Part shown: positions 18,947-26,856 of the stretch, piece by piece
Layout: every line of letters starts with the position of its first letter
How positions within the stretch are numbered: the first letter of the stretch is position 1
NCBI RefSeq assembly: GCF_025137375.1
Contig: NZ_CP073720.1
Coordinates: 1,512,501-1,576,500 of the forward strand
Length of the DNA stretch: 64,000 bases
Direction: 5' to 3'
DNA from: Dactylosporangium fulvum
Lineage (GTDB): Bacteria; Actinomycetota; Actinomycetes; Mycobacteriales; Micromonosporaceae
Program-made: the position numbers and the translations under genes
Notes under the pieces: model-generated
Database searches by the model: none
What the model saw: the letters and a program-made list of their open reading frames with translations, nothing else
Told to the model about the DNA's origin: nothing

Positions 18947-19945
18947 GTGCTCGACGAACTGCTCAAGCGACAGGCCGGTGTGGTGACACGGGCTCAGGCA
19001 CTGGCGGCGGGACTGCGCGCCGACGTGATCCGCCGGAACGTGGACGCAGGGCGATGGGTGTTGGTCTTCCGGGGCGTCTACCGCACGTTCACCGGCGAAC
19101 CGACCAGGGCTTCGACGCTCTGGGCGGTGCTGCTGCGGGCCGGCAGCGGTGCGGCGCTGAGCCACCGGACCGCAGCCGAGCTCCACGGGCTGGTGGACAA
19201 GCCGTCCGACCCGATCCATGTGACGATTCCCGCCGGACGCCGCATCCGCCCGATGCCCGGTGTTGTCGTTCACCATCGGGCCCGCATCGCCGTCCAGGCC
19301 GGCTCGCCGTTGCGCCGCACCCGGGTGGAAGAGACCGTGCTCGACCTGTGTGACCTGGCGACGCGGGCCGACACCGCTGTCGGCTGGATCACCACCGCGT
19401 GCGGTCGTCGGCTGACCACTCCGGAGCGGATTCTGGATGCCGTCAGCCACCGGAAACAGCTGCGGTGGCGCCGGCTGATCACAGCGGTGCTCGACGACAC
19501 CGCCGAAGGTGTGCACTCCGTGTTGGAGCGGCGATATCTACGTGACGTCGAGCGGGGCCATCGCCTGCCCCCGGGTCGGCGGCAGGCGAAGCGGAGGGTC
19601 GGCGACCGTCACGAATACCGCGACGTCCTCTACGACGGGTTCGGCACCGTCGTCGAGCTCGACGGCCGTGCGTACCACCCGGAGGAGCGTCGCAGCCGGG
19701 ACCGGCAACGCGACAACGAGTCCGCGGCGGTGGGGGAGCGGACGCTGCGGTACGGCTGGGCCGACGTGACCACGCCCTGTCCTACCGCGAGTCAGGTTGC
19801 CCGGGCGCTCCGTGCGGGCGGGTGGCGCGGGCAGGTGCAGCCCTGCAAGCGGCGCGACTGCACAGTGCGGCGCACGGCCAGGCGACGTTTTCATGATCCG
19901 GAAGACTTCACGCCGAATAGCGGCGTCAAGTCTTCCGGATCATGA
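18947..19945 (+). CDS. AbiEi-antitoxin-like / DUF559-type protein with repeat-encoded C-terminus
   Basis: About 332 residues. The N-terminal winged-helix segment (VLDELLKRQAGVVTRAQAL, then VFRGVYRTF) is that of the 'type IV toxin-antitoxin AbiEi family antitoxin domain' proteins abundant in actinomycetes. The C-terminal part (VVELDGRAYHPEE, RDNESAAVGERTLRYGWADV) resembles the DUF559/Vsr-like nuclease fold. No toxin gene is adjacent, so a toxin-antitoxin role is unsupported. An in-frame ATG at 18878 lies inside the upstream hairpin repeat, so GTG 18947, at the domain start, is preferred. The last 17 codons and the stop fall within the family B hairpin at 19891-19945, so the native C-terminus was replaced by repeat sequence. 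Confidence 0.72.
   Translation: MLDELLKRQAGVVTRAQALAAGLRADVIRRNVDAGRWVLVFRGVYRTFTGEPTRASTLWAVLLRAGSGAALSHRTAAELHGLVDKPSDPIHVTIPAGRRIRPMPGVVVHHRARIAVQAGSPLRRTRVEETVLDLCDLATRADTAVGWITTACGRRLTTPERILDAVSHRKQLRWRRLITAVLDDTAEGVHSVLERRYLRDVERGHRLPPGRRQAKRRVGDRHEYRDVLYDGFGTVVELDGRAYHPEERRSRDRQRDNESAAVGERTLRYGWADVTTPCPTASQVARALRAGGWRGQVQPCKRRDCTVRRTARRRFHDPEDFTPNSGVKSSGS
19891..19945. repeat. Family B hairpin element overlapping a gene end
   Basis: Arms 19891-19915 and 19921-19945 pair over 25 bases with one mismatch around the loop AATAG. It lies between convergent genes, supplies the last codons and the TGA of the plus-strand gene, and ends 7 bases before the stop of nagZ. It may serve as a bidirectional terminator. 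Confidence 0.9.
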
Positions 19946-19952
19946 AGGGTGG

Positions 19953-21404
19953 TCAGGCGGCCAGGCCCAGGGTCTGGGCGGCGGCTCGGCCGTTGGCGTG
20001 GCTGGCGCCCCACGTCGTGATGAACGCCTGCGCCTTGGTCGGGCGCCACGACGACGGCCAGCCCATCTCCACCACGGTCACCGTGTGGGTCTCGGCCAAG
20101 CCCTCGACCAGCGCGCGGGCGCCTGGGAGGCGGTGGACGTTGCGGCCCACGACGACGATCGGGCGGGTGCCGGCCCGGGCACGGAGCTGGGCGGCGTCGG
20201 TCTGGTCGGCCACCACGCGGACCTGCTCGGCGCTGTTGACGTGCGGGCCCAGGCCCCACGGGACGCGGCCGGCGGCGATCGAGGACTCCGACTCCAGCTG
20301 GACGATCAGCGGGGGTGTGCCCGCGTCCAGTTTGCCTTCGATGCGCACCGCGCCCAGAGCGGCCGGGTAGCCGACACCGGGCTCCTCGCGGTCGGTGCGG
20401 TCGCCCTGGCGGGTCCACTCCGCCAGGGCGGTGACCCGGGCGACGGCCTCTTCCAGGCGTGCCACCGGCAGGCGGCCGTCGTGGACCGCGGCCACGATCT
20501 CGTCGACGCAGGCCAGGGTGAGCGCCTCGTCCACGTCGGCGCCGATGCAGAGCAGGTCGGCGCCCGCCGACAGGGCCAGGACGGCGCCGGCCGGGACGCT
20601 GCCGGCGTGCCGGGCGGCGCCGAGCATCTCCAGCGCGTCGGTGACCACGACGCCGTCGAAGCCGAGGTCGCCGCGCAGCAGGTCGACGAGGACCGCGCGG
20701 CTGAACGTGGCCGGGGCGTCGCCGGTCAGTGACGGCACCCGGATGTGGGCGGTCATGATCGACTTGGTGCCGGCCTCGATCGCGGCGACGAAGGGCGGCA
20801 GCTCCCGGCCGCGCAGGACCGACAGGTCGATGTCGACCGTCGGCAGCTCCAGGTGCGAGTCGGCGAGCGTCGCGCCGTGGCCGGGGAAGTGCTTGGCGCA
20901 GGCCGCGACCCCGGCGCTCTGGAGGCCGAGGACGGCGGCGGCGGTGTGCGCGGCGACCGCCTGCGGGTCGGCGCCGAAGCTGCGGGTGCCGATGATCGGA
21001 TTGTCGTCGGCGGTGTTCACGTCGACGGTCGGCGCGAGGTTGAGGTTGAGCCCCAGCTCGTCCAGCTCGGCGCCGATCGTGCGGTAGACGCGGCGGGTAA
21101 TGGCGGGGTCGCCGAGGACGCCGAGGGCGGCATTGCCGGGATACGGGCTGCCGGAGTGATGGGCGAGCCGCGTGACGTCGCCGCCCTCCTCGTCGATGCC
21201 GATGAGGACGCCGTCGCGGGCGGCGTGCAGGCTCGCGCTCAGCGTGGCGAGCTGGCCGCGCTCCACGATGTTGAACCCGAACAGGACATGCCCGGCCAGC
21301 CCTTCGGCGAGCAGGTCCACGGCCCAGCGCGGAGCCTGCTCCCCCCGGAAGGCGCTCAGCAGCGTGCCCAGGGCCAGCCTGCGGAGTCCGGGATCAGTCG
21401 ACAC
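19953..21404 (-). CDS. nagZ: Glycoside hydrolase family 3, beta-N-acetylhexosaminidase (NagZ-like)
   Basis: Releases terminal N-acetylglucosamine, for example from peptidoglycan turnover products. The GH3 barrel carries the NagZ signature AKHFPGHG followed by DSH, the flexible-loop His used as acid/base, and the nucleophile Asp in VVVTDALEM. A C-terminal domain of about 130 residues follows the barrel (about 483 residues in total, longer than the 340-residue Gram-negative NagZ and like two-domain actinobacterial enzymes). No signal peptide is seen, so it is predicted cytoplasmic. GTG 21404 is preferred over GTG 21437 because AGGGGGGA lies 5 bases before it. It is divergent from the ROK regulator, whose operator may also control it. 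Confidence 0.9.
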   Translation of the reverse strand: MSTDPGLRRLALGTLLSAFRGEQAPRWAVDLLAEGLAGHVLFGFNIVERGQLATLSASLHAARDGVLIGIDEEGGDVTRLAHHSGSPYPGNAALGVLGDPAITRRVYRTIGAELDELGLNLNLAPTVDVNTADDNPIIGTRSFGADPQAVAAHTAAAVLGLQSAGVAACAKHFPGHGATLADSHLELPTVDIDLSVLRGRELPPFVAAIEAGTKSIMTAHIRVPSLTGDAPATFSRAVLVDLLRGDLGFDGVVVTDALEMLGAARHAGSVPAGAVLALSAGADLLCIGADVDEALTLACVDEIVAAVHDGRLPVARLEEAVARVTALAEWTRQGDRTDREEPGVGYPAALGAVRIEGKLDAGTPPLIVQLESESSIAAGRVPWGLGPHVNSAEQVRVVADQTDAAQLRARAGTRPIVVVGRNVHRLPGARALVEGLAETHTVTVVEMGWPSSWRPTKAQAFITTWGASHANGRAAAQTLGLAA

Positions 21405-21547
21405 GGTGTCCCCCCTCGGCGCGGACGAATGCTGCACACTCGTCTAATGCGCTATCCACGATCGTAAGAGCTTTTGACCAATTGTGCGTAGGCCGAGTGG
21501 GTGACCCGACCGTACGCTTTCGCATTAGGTTGCCTGTGGCACGCTAA

Positions 21548-21562
21548 TAGGAAAGTTTCCTA
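21548..21562. promoter_or_regulatory. Palindromic operator upstream of the ROK regulator
   Basis: TAGGAAAGTTTCCTA is a perfect 15-base inverted repeat between divergent nagZ and the ROK gene, 22 bases before the ROK ATG. The GAAAGTTTC core resembles, from memory, the operators of actinobacterial ROK repressors such as CsnR. Autoregulation and joint control of nagZ are inferred. Confidence 0.75.
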
Positions 21563-21584
21563 AATACTAGGGGTGTTCGTCACG

Positions 21585-22760
21585 ATGAGTTCCGCCCGAT
21601 TGCCCGGCACCCCCAGGTTGCTGCGCGCCCTCAACGACCGTGCCGCCCTCGAGCTGCTCCTGAGCCGTGGACCGCTGACCCGTGCGCAGCTCGGCGAGCT
21701 CACGGGCCTGTCCAAGGTCACCGCATCGCAGCTGGTGGAGCGGCTGGAGGAGCGCGGCCTGGTGGCGCGCGTCGGCGAGCAGGCCGGCGGCCGGGGCCCC
21801 AACGCGCAGATGTACGCCGTGGTGCCGGAGACCGCGTACGTCGTCGGTGTTGAGGCCGGCCCGCAGCACGTGGTCGCCGGAGTGGCGGACATCACGGGCA
21901 AAATCGTCGGTCGCACCGACGTCTCGATCGGCGACGGGGTGGACGACCCCGTCAAGGTCGTCCACGCCGCGGTCGTCGAGGCCGCGAGCGCCGGGGGCGC
22001 CCCGATCGAGCGCATCCGCCGGATCGTCCTGGGCACGCCGGGCCTCGTCGACCCGAAGAGCGGCGAGATCACCTTCGCCTGGGACCTGCCGCGCTGGCAC
22101 CGGGGGCTGTTGCCCGCGCTGAAGGAGGACCTCGGCCGGCCGGTCATGTTCGAAAACGACGTGAACCTGGCCGCGATCGCCGAGCAGCACAGCGGTGCCG
22201 CCGTCGGAGTGAAGGACTTCGTGCTCGTCTGGCTGGACCGCGGCGTCGGCACGGCGGTCGTCCTGGACGGACGCCTGCACCGCGGCAGCGTCGGTGCGGC
22301 GGGCGAGATCGGATACCTGCCGGTCGCCGGCACGCAGGTGAGCCGCGACGTGTCCCGCCGTTCGAAGAGCGGGTTCCGCACCCTGACCGACGCGGCGGCG
22401 GTCAAGGCGATCGCCAAGACACACGGTTTCAAGGCCACCGGGGCCGCCGACGCGATCCGGTCCGCGATCGCCGCCGGCACGGCGGGCAGCCCGTTCCTCG
22501 ACGAGCTGGCCCGGCGCATCTCGCTGGGCGTCGCGTCGGTCGGCCTGGTCCTGGACCCGGAGCTGGTGGTGCTGGCCGGTGACGTCGGCCAGGCGGGTGG
22601 CGCCGACCTGGCCCAGCGGGTGCAGCACGAGGTGGCCGCCATCGCGGTGGTGTCGCCGCGGGTGGTGGCCACGGAGGTCGAGTCGGAACCGGTCCTCCAC
22701 GGCGCGATCCTGACCGGCCTGGACGCGGTCCGCGAGGAGGTATTCGGCTCGACGGCCTGA
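21585..22760 (+). CDS. ROK-family transcriptional regulator
   Basis: About 391 residues. A winged helix-turn-helix (LTRAQLGELTGLSKVTASQLVERLEE spans about residues 30-56) precedes a ROK sugar-kinase fold. The kinase-like core retains the catalytic-type Asp (FENDVNLAA) and DRGVGTAVVLDG. The zinc-binding CxCGxxGC cluster of classical ROK proteins is absent, its place reading GEIGYLPVAGTQ, so metal-dependent ligand sensing is probably lost. GTG 21573 opens the frame; ATG 21585 is taken as the start because AGGGG at 21568-21572 gives a plausible, slightly long spacing. The context (nagZ opposite, palindrome between) suggests repression of amino-sugar genes, relieved by a sugar ligand. Confidence 0.87.
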   Translation: MSSARLPGTPRLLRALNDRAALELLLSRGPLTRAQLGELTGLSKVTASQLVERLEERGLVARVGEQAGGRGPNAQMYAVVPETAYVVGVEAGPQHVVAGVADITGKIVGRTDVSIGDGVDDPVKVVHAAVVEAASAGGAPIERIRRIVLGTPGLVDPKSGEITFAWDLPRWHRGLLPALKEDLGRPVMFENDVNLAAIAEQHSGAAVGVKDFVLVWLDRGVGTAVVLDGRLHRGSVGAAGEIGYLPVAGTQVSRDVSRRSKSGFRTLTDAAAVKAIAKTHGFKATGAADAIRSAIAAGTAGSPFLDELARRISLGVASVGLVLDPELVVLAGDVGQAGGADLAQRVQHEVAAIAVVSPRVVATEVESEPVLHGAILTGLDAVREEVFGSTA

Positions 22761-22763
22761 CGA

Positions 22764-22885
22764 CCGCCGGGCCGTGCGGCGGCCGAGCCGCGAGAGGGTC
22801 CGGACGCAGCCGCCGGGCCGTGCTGCTGCCGAGCCGCGAGAAGGTCCGGACGCAGCCACCGGGCCGTGCTGCCGCCGAGACGCGG
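22764..22885. repeat. 46-bp tandem repeat, about 2.6 copies
   Basis: Copies at 22764-22809, 22810-22855 and a partial at 22856-22885 share the unit beginning CCGCCGGGCCGTGC and ending GGTCCGGACGCAG. It fills most of the 197-base gap between the ROK gene and the convergent ABC permease. No gene is seen in it. Confidence 0.85.
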
Positions 22886-22957
22886 GGCGCCGAACGGGAA
22901 AGGGCCGAGACGTGCGAAGCGGCCGTTTGCCGGCCGCGTCGCACGCACGAACGCGGA

Positions 22958-23953
22958 TCAGTTGGCGTCGCGACGGCGCATGCTGACAAACGCGCCCGCC
23001 AGCACTACCGCCACCACCAGAGCGATGATCAGGCCACCCTGCTGCCAGCTCCCGGAGAAGCTCGCCTCCGGGACGCAGCCCCGCACGCGGCAATCGGCGA
23101 CGTCCACCTCGAAGGTGTAGCTCTTCACCAGCCAGGCCGACACGTAACTCGACAGCCGGTACTTCTCCGAGTAGTCCGTGCCGATCAGCCCGAAGATGAT
23201 GATCGCCCCGAGCTCGTAGATCAGCAGGTAGGCGACGCCGACGCCGAGGGCCGTCGACGTGTGCCGGCCGATCGAGGCGATGGCGAACCCGAGCGCTGCG
23301 CCCGCGACTGCCAGCAGGACGACCCGCACGCCGGTCAGGAGCAGCGACACCACGTCCGAGCCCGACATCTGGCTGACGGTGCCCGAGCCGGCGGCCACGC
23401 CCAGGAACGCGCCGGTCCAGACGGCCAGGTACACCGTCGAGACGGCCGCCACCCCGGTACACACGGCGATCAGCTTGGCGGCCAGGACCGACGCCCGGCG
23501 GGGCGCCCACAGCAGCAGGTTGACCATGCCGCCAGAGCTCCACTCCACGCCCACGAACGAGGCGCCCAGCACGAACCCGGCCACGGCCAGCAAGATCGCC
23601 GCGGCGTAGTACAGGTCGGGCCACTGGCGGTGGAACGAGAAGCCGTAGTCGAGCAACATGTCGGCGGTGGGGCGCGGGCCGTAGTCACAGCCGCGCGGGA
23701 ACTCCTGGCCCGGCTCCGGCTCCTCAAGACCGCTCTGCACCTTTTCGCAGACCTCGAGGTTGCGGTCGTAGATGGCGGCGGCACTGGCGGCGCGCTCGGT
23801 GGCGGTGGCGACCTCGCCGGCCGTCGGGGTGCTGCGGGTCAGCGTGAAGCCGAACGTGAGGAACGCCAGCAGCGTGCCGATGAGCACAAGCGTGACGACC
23901 GTGACCCGGCGACTGAACAGCCGCGTCCACTCAGCGGTGAGCAACGAGGTCAT
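22958..23953 (-). CDS. ABC transporter permease (ABC-2 type)
   Basis: 331 residues with about six membrane helices: one near the N-terminus (VTLVLIGTLLAFLTFGF), a ~75-residue extracellular loop, then four central helices and a final one ending SMRRRDAN. This is the ABC-2/bacitracin-type exporter permease pattern. ATG 23953 overlaps the ATPase stop as a 4-base ATGA, so the two are translationally coupled. A second external segment near the C-terminus contains two Cys (VADCRVRGC) that could form a disulfide. The substrate is unknown; drug, peptide or lipid export is typical for such pairs. Confidence 0.88.
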   Translation of the reverse strand: MTSLLTAEWTRLFSRRVTVVTLVLIGTLLAFLTFGFTLTRSTPTAGEVATATERAASAAAIYDRNLEVCEKVQSGLEEPEPGQEFPRGCDYGPRPTADMLLDYGFSFHRQWPDLYYAAAILLAVAGFVLGASFVGVEWSSGGMVNLLLWAPRRASVLAAKLIAVCTGVAAVSTVYLAVWTGAFLGVAAGSGTVSQMSGSDVVSLLLTGVRVVLLAVAGAALGFAIASIGRHTSTALGVGVAYLLIYELGAIIIFGLIGTDYSEKYRLSSYVSAWLVKSYTFEVDVADCRVRGCVPEASFSGSWQQGGLIIALVVAVVLAGAFVSMRRRDAN

Positions 23954-24963
23954 GACGACCGTCCGTGTTCCACGACGTCCCCCGTCGGACTGTCTACGAA
24001 GTCCTCCTGCGCGGGCCAGTCGGAGTTGTCCACCGGGCGGAACTGGCCGCGCCGCGGGCCGCCGCCGGTCAGGCTCAGGAACGCGTCCTCCAGCTGCGCC
24101 ACCGGCGTCAGCTCGCGCACCCAGAAGTCGTTGAGGCCGAGCGCCCGCGTCACCCACGCAGCGTCGGCCAGGTCGCGCACGACGATGTGATCGCCCGCGA
24201 CGGTCACGTCGGCGCCCGCGTCGGCGAGGATCTGCGCGGCGCGGTGGTGGTCGTCGACCCGCACCCGATACGTGCCGCGGTCGGCGACCGCCAGCACATC
24301 GGACACCGGTCCGGCGGCGACGGTACGCCCGCGCGAGATGATCGTCACCGAGTCGCAGACCTGCTGGATCTCGGCCAGGATGTGGCTGGAGATCACGACG
24401 GTCATGCCCCGGTCGGCCTGTTCGCGCAGCAGGTCGCGCATCTCGCGGATGCCCGCCGGGTCGAGGCCGTTGTTCGGCTCGTCGAGGATCAGCAACTCGG
24501 GGTCCTTCAGCAGCGCCGACGCCACGGCCAGCCGCTGTCGCATGCCCAGCGAGTAGGACTTGACCTCGTCCTCCGCGCGGTCGGTGAGCCCCACCTGGTC
24601 GAGGACGATCCCGATCCGGTCCTTCGGCACGCCGCCGGCCTTCGCCAGCAGTGAGAGGGTTTTGTACGCCGTGAAGTTGCCGAAGAACGCCGGCGCCTCC
24701 ACGATCGCGCCGACCCGCGATGCGACCGCCGGCAGCGCCCGTGGCACGGGCTGGCCGAGAATGCGCATGTTTCCGGCGTCGGGGCGCAGCAGTCCGAGCA
24801 ACGTCTTGAGCGCTGTGCTCTTGCCGGAGCCGTTCGGGCCGAGGAAGCCGTGGATCTCGCCCCGCGCCACGACCATGTCGAGGCGGTCGAGCGCGACCCG
24901 CGGCTTGCCGAACAGGCTCTGGTAGGTCTTCACAAGACCTTCGATTTCCAGTGCGGCAGTCAT
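23950..24963 (-). CDS. ABC transporter ATP-binding protein (exporter type)
   Basis: 337 residues. Walker A GPNGSGKST (42-50), signature SYSLGMRQRLAVA, Walker B LLILDEPNNGLDP and H-loop SSH are intact, in the CcmA/DrrA-type arrangement with a ~100-residue C-terminal domain after the core. ATG 24963 begins MTAALEIEGLVKTY, the usual start of such proteins; the open frame continues upstream to 25191 only as antisense of the divergent gene. It forms an operon with the permease at 22958-23953. Confidence 0.93.
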   Translation of the reverse strand: MTAALEIEGLVKTYQSLFGKPRVALDRLDMVVARGEIHGFLGPNGSGKSTALKTLLGLLRPDAGNMRILGQPVPRALPAVASRVGAIVEAPAFFGNFTAYKTLSLLAKAGGVPKDRIGIVLDQVGLTDRAEDEVKSYSLGMRQRLAVASALLKDPELLILDEPNNGLDPAGIREMRDLLREQADRGMTVVISSHILAEIQQVCDSVTIISRGRTVAAGPVSDVLAVADRGTYRVRVDDHHRAAQILADAGADVTVAGDHIVVRDLADAAWVTRALGLNDFWVRELTPVAQLEDAFLSLTGGGPRRGQFRPVDNSDWPAQEDFVDSPTGDVVEHGRSS

Positions 24964-25042
24964 CCCCGCGCACGATACGGGCTCCGCCGACCGCGTGGGG
25001 GGCAGGCTCGGACCGCAGCTCGGTTCGTGGTTGGATTGGCAT

Positions 25043-25825
25043 GTGTCAGATGACCTTGTCATCGCCGTGGATCGAGCGACCGTCACCCGCGACCGCACCG
25101 ACCTCATCCGGTCGGTGAGCTGGCAGGTCGAGCTCGACGAGCGGTGGGTGGTGCTCGGGCCCAACGGCGCCGGCAAGACCACGCTGCTCAACCTGGCCGG
25201 TGCGCGCCTCTACCCCTCGCGCGGCTCGGTCACGGTGCTGGGGGAGCGGCTCGGCCGCATCAACGTCAACGAGCTCAAGACCCGGCTCGGCTTCACCTCC
25301 AACGGGCTGGCCCTGCCGCCGGACGAGACGGCCCTCGACGTGGTGCTCACGGCGTCGTGGGCGGTGGTCGGCCGGTTCACCGAGCGTTATGACGACGTTG
25401 ACGTCGCCCGGGCGCGGGGCCTGCTGGAACAGTTCGGCGTCGGCGCACTCGCCGATCGGCTCTACGGCACGCTGTCGGAGGGCGAGCGCAAGCGGGTGCA
25501 GATCGCCCGGTCGCTGATGACCGACCCGGAGCTGCTGCTGCTCGACGAGCCGGCGGCGGGTCTGGACCTCGGCGCCCGTGAGGATCTCGTGCGCCGGCTC
25601 GGCACCCTGGCCGCCGACCCCGACGCGCCGGCGATCGTGCTCGTCACGCACCACGTCGAGGAGATCCCGCCCGGGTTCACGCACGCGCTGCTGATGCGGG
25701 ACGGTGGCGTGGTCGCCCAGGGCCTGCTCAGAGATACCGTCACCGCCGAGAATCTCTCGAAGGCCTTCGGCCTGCCGCTGCGACTGTCCACAATCGACGG
25801 CCGATATCACGCGCAGGCGGCCTGA
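25043..25825 (+). CDS. Single ABC-type ATPase without permease partner
   Basis: 260 residues: Walker A GPNGAGKTT (39-47), signature LSEGERKRVQ, Walker B LLLLDEPAAGLD and VTHH switch. No permease lies next to it on this strand. The type is common in actinobacteria as a lone ATP-binding cassette protein (YlmA/ModF-like). GTG 25043 (VSDDLVIAVD) is taken as the start because upstream codons lack family-like sequence. It is divergent from the exporter operon across 79 bases. Role unknown. Confidence 0.85.
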   Translation: MSDDLVIAVDRATVTRDRTDLIRSVSWQVELDERWVVLGPNGAGKTTLLNLAGARLYPSRGSVTVLGERLGRINVNELKTRLGFTSNGLALPPDETALDVVLTASWAVVGRFTERYDDVDVARARGLLEQFGVGALADRLYGTLSEGERKRVQIARSLMTDPELLLLDEPAAGLDLGAREDLVRRLGTLAADPDAPAIVLVTHHVEEIPPGFTHALLMRDGGVVAQGLLRDTVTAENLSKAFGLPLRLSTIDGRYHAQAA

Positions 25826-25875
25826 CGGCTCCGCCGATCCTTCGGTACGGTTCGATGAACCGAAACGGAGGATCG

Positions 25876-26856
25876 TTGACAGAGCCGGAAGTCGATGCGC
25901 CGCCGGAGCCGAGGCGGGTCCACCGGACCCGGCTGGTCCGGCTGGTGGCATGGGTCGTGGTCCTGGTCGCCGTCGTTGTCGTGGCGGTCGTCGTGGTCAT
26001 CGACGTCGGACCGCCGTCCGAGGCGGAGCTGCGCCGCCAGGCCGTCGGCGGCAAGAGCGACCTGCTCATCGGTGTGAAGGACGACACACCCGGCGTGAGC
26101 CTGCGTGACCCGGCGACCGGGGAATACACGGGGTTCGACATCGACATCGCCTACCTCGTCGCCGGTGATCTCGGCTTCCGCCCCGACCAGGTGCGGTTCC
26201 TGTCGATCGAGACCGAGGACCGGGCCCGCATGCAGGCCCGCGGCGCCGACGGCCGGTTCGTGACCGTCGATCTCGTGGTGGCGAGCTTCAGCATGACCAA
26301 GGAGCGGGCCGAGCAGCCGGGCGTGCGGTTCGCCGGGCCGTACCTGAGCACCCAGCAGTCGGTCGTCACGCTGACCGGGCACAAGAGCGTCAGCAGTCTC
26401 GAGGACCTGCGCGGCGAGAAGGTCTGCACGCTCGCGACCTCCACGTCGAGCAACGCGGCGAGGGCCGCCGGCGTCACCTTCTCCGGCAAGAACGAGATCA
26501 GCGACTGCGTCGCCGGGCTCAAGGCCAAAGAGTTCGACGCGGTGACCACCGACGCCGCGATCCTCGCCGGGTTCGTCGCCGAGGACGAGGGCAAGACGCT
26601 CGCCCACCACGACATCGGGCTGGTCGAGGACGAGTTGTGGGGCATCAACTGCGGCGACGACGAGGCCATGCAGACGCTGGTCAACCTCATCCTGTACCGC
26701 TCCGCGCACGACCCGGCGGACCGTCGCTGGGAGGAGGCGTACGACCGCTACCTGCGCAGCGAGCAGCGGTGGAGCCCCAACCAGCAGGTCGCGATCGACC
26801 ACCAGCCCGCGATCAGCCGGCCGGACGTGCGGCGCTGGCCGTGGGAGCGCAGTTGA
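25876..26856 (+). CDS. Membrane-anchored family 3 solute-binding protein
   Basis: About 326 residues: a short cytoplasmic head, one N-terminal transmembrane helix (LVRLVAWVVVLVAVVVVAVVVV region) in place of a lipobox, and a periplasmic-binding-protein type II domain of the amino-acid (GlnH/GluB) class, with GVKDDTPGVSLRDP and YTGFDIDIAYLVA. Typical binders end soon after the second lobe; here about 50 extra residues follow. TTG 25876 follows GGAGG (25867-25871), with TACGGT at 25847-25852 as possible -10; ATG 25855 is the alternative. It overlaps the next gene by TTGA. No amino-acid permease is nearby, so it may be a sensor rather than a transport component. Confidence 0.82.
   Translation: MTEPEVDAPPEPRRVHRTRLVRLVAWVVVLVAVVVVAVVVVIDVGPPSEAELRRQAVGGKSDLLIGVKDDTPGVSLRDPATGEYTGFDIDIAYLVAGDLGFRPDQVRFLSIETEDRARMQARGADGRFVTVDLVVASFSMTKERAEQPGVRFAGPYLSTQQSVVTLTGHKSVSSLEDLRGEKVCTLATSTSSNAARAAGVTFSGKNEISDCVAGLKAKEFDAVTTDAAILAGFVAEDEGKTLAHHDIGLVEDELWGINCGDDEAMQTLVNLILYRSAHDPADRRWEEAYDRYLRSEQRWSPNQQVAIDHQPAISRPDVRRWPWERS

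Noticed and set aside
18947..19945. Functional type IV toxin-antitoxin system
   Set aside because: Only the antitoxin-like domain protein is present; no AbiEii-type nucleotidyltransferase is encoded beside it.
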